A stretch of DNA of 64,000 nt, taken from Acidobacteriota bacterium (GTDB lineage Bacteria; Acidobacteriota; Terriglobia; Terriglobales; Acidobacteriaceae). The stretch spans positions 1-64,000 of the forward strand of contig JARLGI010000033.1 of the NCBI GenBank assembly GCA_031296115.1, read 5' to 3'. Both the position numbers and the translations under genes were made by a program. The notes beneath the pieces are model-generated. The model made no database searches. It saw nothing but the letters and a program-made list of their open reading frames with translations, and was not told the DNA's origin. Below, piece after piece: positions 18,593 through 26,593 of this stretch. The stretch's first letter is position 1; each line of letters starts with the position of its first letter.

Positions 18593-19744
18593 ATGCCTTC
18601 CATCCCTCTCGTCGTGGCTGCGATTTGCGCGCTACTCGCGCTGGCGGGCACAGCCTACTTTGCGTTGAGTATGTGGGCGGCCAGCGGTTTTCAGCGGGAG
18701 ATGAAGGACAAGACGCGCCCAAGGTTCGCTCCTCCGGTGAGCATTCTGCGTTCGCTGAAAGGCCTGGATCCCCATATGTACCTCGCCTTCCGTAGCCATT
18801 GTCTGCTGGATTACGGCGAATACGAGGTGCTGTTCGGAGTGAGCGATGCTAATGAACCCGCGCTGGCGCTGGTGCAGAAGTTGCAGGAGGAGTTTCCCCT
18901 GCTCCAACTGCGCGTCGTCCAGTGTCCGCTGGTCCTGGGGATGAACGGCAAAGTTAGCAACCTGGCGCAGATGCTGCCGCAGGCCAAGTACGAATACATC
19001 GTGATTAACGACAGCGACATCCTGGTTTCGCGCGACTATCTGCAACGCGTTGTCGCACCGCTGGTGAGCCCGAAAGTTGGCATGGTCACTACGCTCTACC
19101 GCGGCCTGGCTGGAAAGACCCTGGGCTCAAGGCTGGAGGCGCTGGGGCTCAACACTGACTTCGCTGGTGGCGTGCTGGTGGCGCGGGCGTTGGAAGGCAT
19201 CCGCTTCGGACTGGGAGCCACCATCGCGACTACAAAGACAGTTTTGCGGGAGATCGGCGGACTGGAACCACTGGTTGATTATCTGGGCGATGACTACGAA
19301 CTGGGTGCACGCACTGCCGGCGCTGGATATCAGGTCGAGCTGGCAGATTTGGTCGTCGAGACGGCGCTGCCGGATTACGGGTTCGGCGATTTCTGGGTGC
19401 ATCAGCTGCGCTGGGCCCGCAATGTCAGGGATCGCCGCCCCATGCAGTATATCGGGCTAATCGTGACCTTCGCCCTCGCCTGGGCTGTGTTTGCAGTCAT
19501 CGCCGCTCCCTTCGCCCGGTGGACCTCAGCGGTGCTCGTGCTCACCACGGCCGTGCGGTTCAGCGCCGCTGTCAGGCTGGGACGAGGCGTCCTGGGAGAT
19601 CCGCGGCTAATACGAGCCTTATGGCTCTTGCCAATGCGCGATTTCATCGCCCTGGCGGTTTGGCTTGTCAGTTTCGCCGGACAGGAAGTCGAGTGGCGCG
19701 GAGAGCGTTTTCGCCTGCGAAAGGGGAAGCTCCACCGCAGTTGA
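18593..19744 (+). CDS. hpnI: HpnI-like hopanoid/ceramide-type glycosyltransferase (GT21)
   Basis: A 383-aa inner-membrane glycosyltransferase of the ceramide glucosyltransferase/HpnI group, which adds N-acetylglucosamine to bacteriohopanetetrol in hopanoid producers. An N-terminal helix (VAAICALLALAGTAYFALSMW) precedes the cytosolic catalytic domain: PPVSILRSLKGLD, the DSD metal motif in YIVINDSDILVSRDY, the acid DDYELGARTAGAGYQVEL, and the HQLRWARNVR motif. Two or three C-terminal helices follow (YIGLIVTFALAWAVFAVIAAP). HpnI is the closest family match I recognise, but no other hopanoid genes are in the window, so the acceptor is uncertain. Confidence 0.8.
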   Translation: MPSIPLVVAAICALLALAGTAYFALSMWAASGFQREMKDKTRPRFAPPVSILRSLKGLDPHMYLAFRSHCLLDYGEYEVLFGVSDANEPALALVQKLQEEFPLLQLRVVQCPLVLGMNGKVSNLAQMLPQAKYEYIVINDSDILVSRDYLQRVVAPLVSPKVGMVTTLYRGLAGKTLGSRLEALGLNTDFAGGVLVARALEGIRFGLGATIATTKTVLREIGGLEPLVDYLGDDYELGARTAGAGYQVELADLVVETALPDYGFGDFWVHQLRWARNVRDRRPMQYIGLIVTFALAWAVFAVIAAPFARWTSAVLVLTTAVRFSAAVRLGRGVLGDPRLIRALWLLPMRDFIALAVWLVSFAGQEVEWRGERFRLRKGKLHRS

Positions 19745-20020
19745 GCCTGCCCACAACGCGCCGCGCCGAATGGTCACCACCAAAACCGACAAACCTCAGC
19801 CACTGGGTTCGACGGCTCCGGCGGCGCTGGCGAATGTTAGCCACAACCCGCTTCATCTGTTGGAATGACCCCGAATTGTTACTCCCATCGCGTTTCTACA
19901 CTTAGCGGTTCCGAAATCCGCGGTGCCCGTTTCCGCGTACATCCTATGGAATTGAGATGAATCAAATCTCTCCCTCGCGAATCACAACGAATCACAGCCA
20001 GTTCGTTTACGGAGTTATGG

Positions 20021-20975
20021 ATGCTGATCAAGAAGCCATCGGATATTCGTCCTTCAGAAATCACGTCGAAAAGCTGGTACCTGACCCGCAGAACATTATC
20101 TTAGAGGGGCTGCGGTCCTGGCCGGTGCGGCAAATCGCGGGTGGCGAGATGGCGGAAATCGTCTCGCCTTCAGAGCACGCGCTCGCGGGCTCGCTAAATT
20201 ACAGCAAAGGGCCGTTCGGCACGGGTGAGGAACACTCTCCATTGCAAGACATCACGCATTACAACAATTACTACGAGTTCAGCACTGACAAGTACGAACC
20301 GGCCAGCCTGGCGAAGACCCTTCAACCCCGGCCTTGGACAGTACGCGTGGAAGGTTTGGTCAATAAACCTCAGACCCTCGACATTGACGCGCTGCTCAAG
20401 ATGCCACTGGAAGAGCGCATCTATCGCATGGCTGTGTCGAAGGCTGGTCGATGGTTATCCCCTGGATTGGTTTCCCGCTCAAATCGCTCCTGGACCAGGT
20501 ACAGCCCACCACGAAGGCGAAATACGTACAGTTCACGGCTCTGCATGACCCCAAGCGCTTTCCCGGCCAGCAGCGCAATGTTCTTCAGTGGCCGTATGTG
20601 GAAGGACTGCGTTTGGATGAGGCCATGCATCCGCTAACCATTCTTGCGGTCGGAATGTACGGAGAGGTTTTACCCAACCAGGACGGAGCGCCCGTCCGGC
20701 TGGTGGTGCCGTGGAAGTATGGCTTCAAAGGCATCAAGGCCATCGTGAAGATCCAGCTGGTCGGACAACAGCCCGTATCCACCTGGACGGAAGCAGGGCC
20801 GAATGAATACGGCTTCTATTCCAATGTGAACCCCAATGTGGACCATCCTCGCTGGAGCCAGGCGAAAGAACGGCGCATTGGCGAATTTCTGAAGCGCCCC
20901 ACGTTGATGTTCAATGGCTACGGCGACCAGGTGGCGTCGCTGTACCCGGGCATGGACCTGAAGAAAAATTTCTGA
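20021..20975 (+). pseudogene. msrP: msrP (periplasmic methionine sulfoxide reductase catalytic subunit), frameshifted
   Basis: MsrP (YedY), the Mo-cofactor enzyme that repairs oxidised periplasmic Met, is spread over three frames. The N-terminus MLIKKPSDIRPSEITSKSWY and twin-Arg start (LTRRT) are in frame 2 from ATG 20021. The hydrophobic part of the Tat signal (LRGAAVLAGAA) is in frame 3. KGPFGTGEEHSPLQDITHYN to PLEERIYRM is in frame 1. From 20433 onward [17 protein letters not shown] to MDLKKNF is in frame 3. The last break falls after 20430, directly before the Cys of RCVEGW that ligates molybdenum. One missing base explains it. At least three indels are present, so the gene is dead unless they are assembly errors. 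Confidence 0.85.
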
Positions 20976-20986
20976 GTTGCGAAACT

Positions 20987-21633
20987 GTGAAACCGAAATA
21001 CCTCAAACCCGCCATCTTCCTGGCCTGTCTGCTGCCCGTGGCCCGGCTGGCATGGAAGGCGTTTCGCGCCGCCCTGGGCGCCAATCCAATTCAAGTCATT
21101 ACATTCTCGACAGGGACGCGGACCCTGGTCTTTCTTCTGGTGACCCTCAGCATTACCCCGCTGAGGAGATTGTCGAAGCTGTATTGGCTCATCCAGTATC
21201 GCCGGATGCTAGGACTGTTCGCCTTCTTTTACGGATGCCTGCACTTTCTGACATACCTCTGGCTCGACCAAATTTTTCGACCTGCACAGTATCTCTAAAG
21301 ACGTACTGAAGCGCCCATTCATCACCGCCGGTTTTACTGCCTTCGTGCTCATGATTCCCCTGGCTTTGACCTCGACGCAGTGGGCCATACTCAAGCTGGG
21401 GAGAAGCTGGCAGGTTTTGCATCGCCTGATCTACGTGACCGCGGTGGCGGGCGTGGTGCACTACCTCTGGCTGGTCAAGAAAGACGTTCGCACTCCTTAT
21501 GACTTATGCGGCAGTGCTCGCCGTGTTGTTGCTCTACCGGCTCATAATCCGTGTCGTCCCTCGCTTCTCGCACCTTCTAACGGCGCAGTCCAACGACGGT
21601 TTGGTGCAACGAATCCCGGCAGCGGGGGATTAG
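20987..21633 (+). pseudogene. msrQ: msrQ (heme-binding membrane subunit of MsrPQ), frameshifted
   Basis: MsrQ (YedZ) is the heme b membrane protein that feeds electrons to MsrP. Here it starts at GTG 20987 and reads through LAWKAFRAALGANPIQ, the helix-rich FLLVTLSITPLRRL, and the His-containing YGCLHFLTYLWLDQ. It then hits TAA at 21296 because of one extra base in an A/T run (CAAATTTTTCGAC). The next segment (DLHSISKDVLKRPFITAGFT, LHRLIYVTAVAGVVHYLWLV) is in frame 3. After another indel near 21497 the last helix (TYAAVLAVLLLYRLIIRVVP) is in frame 1, ending at TAG 21633. It follows msrP by 11 bases, the normal operon order. Confidence 0.82.
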
Positions 21634-21694
21634 GCCCGCCACCAAGTGCACGCAGACTTGCGGTATCATTCCCCCATCCCCGTCTGGTGTGCTT

Positions 21695-23494
21695 ATGGAC
21701 CAACGCCGCTTCCAGAAACTGTTGCGCCGCACAGTTCTGATACCAGTTGTGCTGTTGGTCCTTCTGGCGGTCACGCTGGTGGTGGAAATCCTGTCGCTCA
21801 CTGCGTCTCTGCGCTGGGTGGACCATACCGATCAGGTCATCGCCAATTCTCGTCAGCTGATGCGCTACATGTTGGACATGGAAACTGGGCTTCGCGGCTA
21901 CCACCTAACCGGCGATGCAGTCTTTCTAGACTCTTACAATTCCGGTAAGCCACGCGTCGCCGAGCAACTCGCGCTCCTCAAATATCTCATCAGGGACAAT
22001 CCTGAACAGCAAGCGCGCCTCCGGGAGATAGGCGACTTGGATGGCCACTGGACTTCATATGCCGAGCGAATGCTTCTCCAGCCGAAGGGACAGCCTCTTT
22101 CCTCGCAGGACTATCTTGCCGGTAAGGGTTTGATGGACCAGATCCGCGACCATCAGCGCGAGTTTATTGATGCCGAAAACCGCTTGCAGGAGCTTCGCTA
22201 CCACCGCTCCACTGTGCTGACCAGAGTGGTTACGGCTACGGCCGCCGGGCTGTCGTTGCTTACCGCGGTGCTGCTGTTCACCCTGACGCGCCGCGAATTG
22301 TGGGAGCTGTCGGCGAACTACGAGAAGCACTTGCGGGCGGAAGCCGAGAAAACGCAAGAATTACAGCAGAGCCGGGAGGCTTTTCAGATTACGCTGAAAA
22401 GCATCGGAGATGCGGTGGTCTCTACGGATGCGGCGGGGAGGGTCTCATTCCTCAATCCAGTAGCTCAGCAACTGACCGGCTGGGACTATCGCGATGCCCT
22501 CGGCAGACGCTGGCGCGATGTCCTGCGGATCAACGATGAGAAGACCAGGACCGAGATCGACGATCCAACCCAAACCGTTCGCCAGACCCAGACGATCATC
22601 ACACTGTCCAACAATTTGGCACTGACCAGCCGTTCCGGCCAGGAGTTTCCCATCGAGCTGACGGCGGCTCCCATCGTCGACAACTACAGCCACCTTGTCG
22701 GAGTGGTCATCGTCCTCCGCGATGTCTCGCAGCGCCGCCAGACCGAGCAGAGCCTACGCGCCAGTGACCGCCTGGCGCAGGCCGGGCGGCTGTCGGCGAC
22801 CATCGCACACGAAATCCGCAACCCCCTGGATACCGTGTCGAACCTGGTTTACCTCTTGCAGCACGAGCAGCAACTCCCCGAAGCCGCGGTGCAGTATCTG
22901 GACATGGCCAGCGATGAACTGGCACGCATCGCCCAGATCACTGGACAGCTGCTGACGTTCCACCGCGAGGCGCGAACTCCGGTCGAGGTCAATCTCACGG
23001 ACGTTTTGGAAAGCGTGAAGGTCCTGTTCGCTCCCCAGATCCGGGCGGGCCACATCGAGGTGGACCAGCGCTTTGAGACCACACGCCCGGTGCGCGGTTT
23101 CCCCGGCGAGCTGCGCCAGGTCTTTTCCAACTTGGTGGGTAATGCCCTGGAAGCCACGCCGCCTGGCGGCAAGCTCCTGTTGCATGTCCGGAATTCGAGC
23201 CTCGCGTCCGACCCGTCCCGGCAGGGAGTGCGCGTGACTTTGCTGGACAATGGCGCCGGTATTCCTCCGGGTATACGGAAGAACCTTTTTGCCCCGTTCT
23301 ACACCACCAAGGGCGAGAAGGGAACCGGCCTTGGACTCTGGGTCAGCCGAGGCATCGTTGAAAAGCATGAAGGCACCATCCATGTTTCCAGCAGGGTGCG
23401 GCCGGGCAAGAGCGGCACCGCCTTCTCAGTCTTCCTCCCTTTCGCTCAGACGCAGGGAATGCTCGACATCATCAACCCTCCACCAGCGTTGTAG
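21695..23494 (+). CDS. sensor histidine kinase with CHASE3 and PAS domains
   Basis: A 599-aa membrane histidine kinase. Helix 1 (VLIPVVLLVLLAVTLVVEIL) leads to a periplasmic CHASE3 domain (MRYMLDMETGLRGYHLTGD), and helix 2 lies near residues 178-196. No HAMP is evident, but a coiled stretch is present. A PAS domain (FQITLKSIGDAVVSTDAAGRV) spans about residues 225-345. The HisKA box is LSATIAHEIRNPL near residue 370. The ATPase has NLVGNALEATPP, DNGAGIPPG and GEKGTGLGLWVSRGIVE. I start it at ATG 21695 rather than GTG 21689. No response regulator is adjacent, so it is an orphan. Confidence 0.93.
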   Translation: MDQRRFQKLLRRTVLIPVVLLVLLAVTLVVEILSLTASLRWVDHTDQVIANSRQLMRYMLDMETGLRGYHLTGDAVFLDSYNSGKPRVAEQLALLKYLIRDNPEQQARLREIGDLDGHWTSYAERMLLQPKGQPLSSQDYLAGKGLMDQIRDHQREFIDAENRLQELRYHRSTVLTRVVTATAAGLSLLTAVLLFTLTRRELWELSANYEKHLRAEAEKTQELQQSREAFQITLKSIGDAVVSTDAAGRVSFLNPVAQQLTGWDYRDALGRRWRDVLRINDEKTRTEIDDPTQTVRQTQTIITLSNNLALTSRSGQEFPIELTAAPIVDNYSHLVGVVIVLRDVSQRRQTEQSLRASDRLAQAGRLSATIAHEIRNPLDTVSNLVYLLQHEQQLPEAAVQYLDMASDELARIAQITGQLLTFHREARTPVEVNLTDVLESVKVLFAPQIRAGHIEVDQRFETTRPVRGFPGELRQVFSNLVGNALEATPPGGKLLLHVRNSSLASDPSRQGVRVTLLDNGAGIPPGIRKNLFAPFYTTKGEKGTGLGLWVSRGIVEKHEGTIHVSSRVRPGKSGTAFSVFLPFAQTQGMLDIINPPPAL

Positions 23495-23667
23495 TCACAG
23501 GATTGGAAGGGACACGGATCGGCGGGGAATTCCGCTCCCGCAAAGTTGTATCTGCAAATCGCCGACTTTGCCTTCTTGAGCGAGTAAAATGAAAACAATC
23601 GCGCAAGGATCGCTCCCGTTTTGGGCTGAACTGTCCGATGGCAGAGTTACTAAGGTAATCATTCTTC

Positions 23668-25704
23668 ATGCCACAAATTGGTAGTTTCTCGCTTTTGCTC
23701 GCCTTGGCGCTGGCGGGCTATTCGTTCCTCGCTGGGGCGTGGGCACGGTACCGCAGGGACGACCGCCTGGGCGAAACCGCGCGCCGCGCCGGCATCGCCT
23801 GCTGGGCCGCGGTCACGGCCGCTTCCATCGCACTGGTAATCGCCGCCTTCGGCAACGATTTTTCCGTCGCCTACATCCTGCATCACAGCAACCGCGACCT
23901 GCCCATTGCTTACAAGTTCGCCGCGTTGTGGTCTGGCCAGGAAGGCTCGCTGCTGTTCTGGGCATGGCTTCTCTCCAGCTACGCCCTGGTGCTGCGCCTG
24001 CGCTACAAGGTCGATCCGCAATTGTTCGCCTACGCCTCCGCGATCATCGCCGCCGTGCAGGTCTTCTTCCTGCTGCTGGTGAACTTCGCGGCGCATCCCT
24101 TTGGGCTGGTGACTGGGCAGATTCCAGCCGACGGCAACGGGCTTAACCCGCTATTGCAATATCCCGAAATGGTCATCCACCCGCCGATGCTTTACCTCGG
24201 CTATGTCGGCGTGACGGTGCCGTTCGCCTTCGCGCTGGGCGCGCTCATCATGAAGTATCCCGGCGAGAAGTGGATCCACATCACCCGCCGCTGGACGATG
24301 GTGGCGTGGCTCTTCCTCACCTGCGGTATCTTTCTCGGCGCCCACTGGGCTTATGAAGTGCTCGGCTGGGGCGGTTACTGGGGATGGGACCCGGTGGAGA
24401 ACGCCTCGCTGCTGCCGTGGCTGACCATGACCGCGTTTCTGCACTCGGTCATGATGCAGGAGAAGCGCGGCATGATGAAGATGTGGAACATGTGGCTCAT
24501 CTTCACCACGTTTCTGCTGGCGATCTTCGGGACGTTCCTCACGCGCAGCGGCGTCGTGAGTTCGGTACATGCTTTCGCGCAATCGGGCATTGGCATCTGG
24601 TTCGTGTGGTTCCTGGCGCTCGCGTTTGCCACCTGCGTGTTCTTCTTCGTCCGCAACCGCAATGCGCTGAAGAGCGAGCACCGGTTGGAATCGCTGGTCT
24701 CACGCGAGTCGAGTTTCCTGTTCAACAACCTGGTGCTGCTGGTCGCATGTTTCGCGGTGTTGTGGGGCACACTGTTCCCGGTGCTGTCGGAGTGGGTGAC
24801 GGGCTCCAAGGTCACGGTCGGCCCGCCGTTCTTCAATCGTGTCAACGTGCCCATCGGGCTGTTCCTGCTGTTCTTAACCGGCGTGGGTCCACTGCTGGCG
24901 TGGCGGCAGACTTCGTTTGACCGGGTAAAGCGCAACTTCGTCATTCCTACCGCAGTCGCGGTGTTGACCGCGATTGCGCTGATGCTCGGCGGCATGAAGC
25001 CGTGGGAAGATTCCGCCTACTTCTACTCGCTGATGGCGCTCTCGCTGGCTGCTTTAGTGGCGGCGACCTTGGTCGGCGAGTTCTGGCGCGGCGGGCGCGT
25101 CATCGCGCGCCAGACCGGAACCAACGTCTTCTCCGGCATGGTGACGATTACGCGCCGCAACACGCGCCGCTACGGTGGCTACCTGGTGCACTTCGGCGTG
25201 GTGCTCATCATCATCGGCTTCGCCGGCCTGCCCTTTAACCAGGACAAAGAGCAGGAGATGGGTTTCGGCGACAAGATGCAGATCGCGGGCTACACGCTGG
25301 TGTGCCAGTCGTACACCCAGGACGACAAGCCTAACTACTCCAGCGAGTGGGCCGTCATGGACGTGTACAAGCGCGGTAAGCAGATCGACACCATGTATCC
25401 GGAGCGGCGCTTTTACAAGGTGAGCGAGCAGACAGCGACGATCGTGGCCAATCGCTCGCGGCTGAACGTCGACCTCTACCTGGTCTACGCCGGGCGCAAT
25501 CAAGACACGGGCAGGCCCATCATCAAGGCGCATGTGAACCCGCTGGTGGCGTGGATCTGGATTGGCGTGCATATCGTGCTGATCGGCACCATCATTGCGC
25601 TGTTCCCCAACATGAAGCCGCAGAAGTTGACCGAGAAGCAGAAAGAGCGCGAGGCGGCAGCGGAAGAGGCGGAACGGCGCGGGGCCGTGGTGGGCGGAGA
25701 CTGA
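23668..25704 (+). CDS. ccmF: cytochrome c heme lyase subunit CcmF
   Basis: A 678-aa multi-helix membrane protein of system I cytochrome c maturation, which ligates heme to apocytochromes in the periplasm. The heme-handling WWD signature is complete (WGGYWGWDPVENASLLPW, near residue 235). Conserved His-containing segments include MVIHPPMLYLGYVG and GAHWAYEVLGW, and the C-terminal periplasmic domain precedes a final helix (WIWIGVHIVLIGTIIALF) and an acidic/basic tail. It is the first gene of an operon with ccmH and two small genes. The ccmA-E and ccmG genes are not in the window. Confidence 0.96.
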   Translation: MPQIGSFSLLLALALAGYSFLAGAWARYRRDDRLGETARRAGIACWAAVTAASIALVIAAFGNDFSVAYILHHSNRDLPIAYKFAALWSGQEGSLLFWAWLLSSYALVLRLRYKVDPQLFAYASAIIAAVQVFFLLLVNFAAHPFGLVTGQIPADGNGLNPLLQYPEMVIHPPMLYLGYVGVTVPFAFALGALIMKYPGEKWIHITRRWTMVAWLFLTCGIFLGAHWAYEVLGWGGYWGWDPVENASLLPWLTMTAFLHSVMMQEKRGMMKMWNMWLIFTTFLLAIFGTFLTRSGVVSSVHAFAQSGIGIWFVWFLALAFATCVFFFVRNRNALKSEHRLESLVSRESSFLFNNLVLLVACFAVLWGTLFPVLSEWVTGSKVTVGPPFFNRVNVPIGLFLLFLTGVGPLLAWRQTSFDRVKRNFVIPTAVAVLTAIALMLGGMKPWEDSAYFYSLMALSLAALVAATLVGEFWRGGRVIARQTGTNVFSGMVTITRRNTRRYGGYLVHFGVVLIIIGFAGLPFNQDKEQEMGFGDKMQIAGYTLVCQSYTQDDKPNYSSEWAVMDVYKRGKQIDTMYPERRFYKVSEQTATIVANRSRLNVDLYLVYAGRNQDTGRPIIKAHVNPLVAWIWIGVHIVLIGTIIALFPNMKPQKLTEKQKEREAAAEEAERRGAVVGGD

Positions 25705-25733
25705 ATGCAGGGATTAGGGGATAGCGGAAAAAT

Positions 25734-26222
25734 TTGAAACTCGAAACTCGAAACTCGAAACTGCTTCGCGCCGCGCAACTGCTGTTGATCGCTCTGCTGG
25801 CTGTCGGCTCTATTGGCGCCGACAACGACGCGCACTTCAACATGCTGGGCCACAAGCTGATGTGCATGTGCGGCTGCGGCCAGGTGCTGCTGGAGTGCAA
25901 CCACGTGGGCTGCGCCTACTCCGACCGCATGCGCAACGAGCTTACCGCCGCTATGGAGCGCGGCGACAGCGATTCGCTGGTGCTGCAGAGCTTTGTGCAG
26001 AAGTATGGCAACACGGTGCTGTCCGCGCCTACGACCACGGGGTTCAACCGCGTGGCATGGATCATGCCGTTCGCGGTTTTCGCTGCTGCGCTTGTGCTGA
26101 CAGTCTGGCTGGTGCGGCTGTGGAAGTCACGCGCCGTCGCGCAACCAGTGGCCCCCGCCCAACTCGGCGACCCTGAACTCGACGAGCTTCGCAAGAAAGC
26201 CCGCCAGGAGACAGAATTCTAA
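25734..26222 (+). CDS. ccmH: cytochrome c maturation protein CcmH
   Basis: A 162-aa periplasm-facing membrane-anchored thiol protein that reduces the apocytochrome CXXCH before heme attachment. A signal-like helix (LLLIALLAVGSIG) is followed by the redox-active Cys motif in HKLMCMCGCGQVLLECNHVGC and a helical domain. A C-terminal membrane helix (VAWIMPFAVFAAALVLTVWLV) follows. The only start that gives a full signal peptide is TTG 25734. It lies at the front of a tandem GAAACTC array (about 25736-25764) and has no good ribosome site, so the true start is unsure. Its stop overlaps the next start (TAATG). Confidence 0.88.
   Translation: MKLETRNSKLLRAAQLLLIALLAVGSIGADNDAHFNMLGHKLMCMCGCGQVLLECNHVGCAYSDRMRNELTAAMERGDSDSLVLQSFVQKYGNTVLSAPTTTGFNRVAWIMPFAVFAAALVLTVWLVRLWKSRAVAQPVAPAQLGDPELDELRKKARQETEF
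25736..25764 (+). repeat. tandem 7-mer GAAACTC array at the start of ccmH
   Basis: Four near-perfect copies of GAAACTC lie at the 5' end of ccmH, immediately after the probable TTG start. Because the unit is 7 bases, a change in copy number would move an upstream start out of frame. Confidence 0.65.
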
Positions 26223-26593
26223 TGCATTCGCTTATCGCATTCGCAGTCGCCGGACAGGAGGTCGCATTCGTGTTCTTCGGATGCTTGCTGTTCGCGGCGT
26301 TCCTGTTTGTCTACGTTTTTTATCAGCCCGGCGAAGTGGAGCATACCGAGGAGAAGACCCGGCTCGGTTATCTGCTGGAGCGCAAGGAGGCCACGTATGA
26401 GAATTTGCGCGACCTCAATTTCGAGTACAAGGCCGGCAAGTTGAGCGAGCACGATTACGCCATTCAGCGTGCGTCGTTAGAGGATGAAGCGGCGGCCATC
26501 CTGGCGGAGATGGATGCGATCGAGAAGGCACGCGCGGTGGTTCGCCGCGGCGCGCGTCCCGCCGGTATCAGGCCCAACGGAGGGCGTGCGTGA
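26222..26593 (+). CDS. small membrane-anchored coiled-coil protein of the ccm operon (CcmI-like)
   Basis: A 123-aa protein with one N-terminal membrane helix (VAFVFFGCLLFAAFLFVYVFY, residues 14-34). A cytoplasmic or periplasmic helical hairpin follows, reading TRLGYLLERKEATYENLRDLNFEYKAGKLSEHDYAIQRASLEDEAAAILAEM in two parts. The pattern of LxxRKxxxxxxLRDLxFxYxxGKLSxxDY matches the N-terminal segment of CcmI and of many acidobacterial ccm accessory proteins. Its start overlaps the ccmH stop by one base and its stop overlaps the next gene (GTGA). It probably assists presentation of apocytochrome or scaffolding. This is inferred from position and shape. Confidence 0.65.
   Translation: MHSLIAFAVAGQEVAFVFFGCLLFAAFLFVYVFYQPGEVEHTEEKTRLGYLLERKEATYENLRDLNFEYKAGKLSEHDYAIQRASLEDEAAAILAEMDAIEKARAVVRRGARPAGIRPNGGRA

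Noticed and set aside
19770-19868. 32-codon frame MVTTKTDKPQPLGST... after the HpnI-like gene
   Set aside because: Too short, no ribosome site of note and no recognisable family. It could be a fragment but I cannot support it.
20021-21633. Programmed frameshifting in msrP/msrQ
   Set aside because: Several indels at unrelated positions without slippery motifs or stimulatory structures fit decay or sequencing error better.
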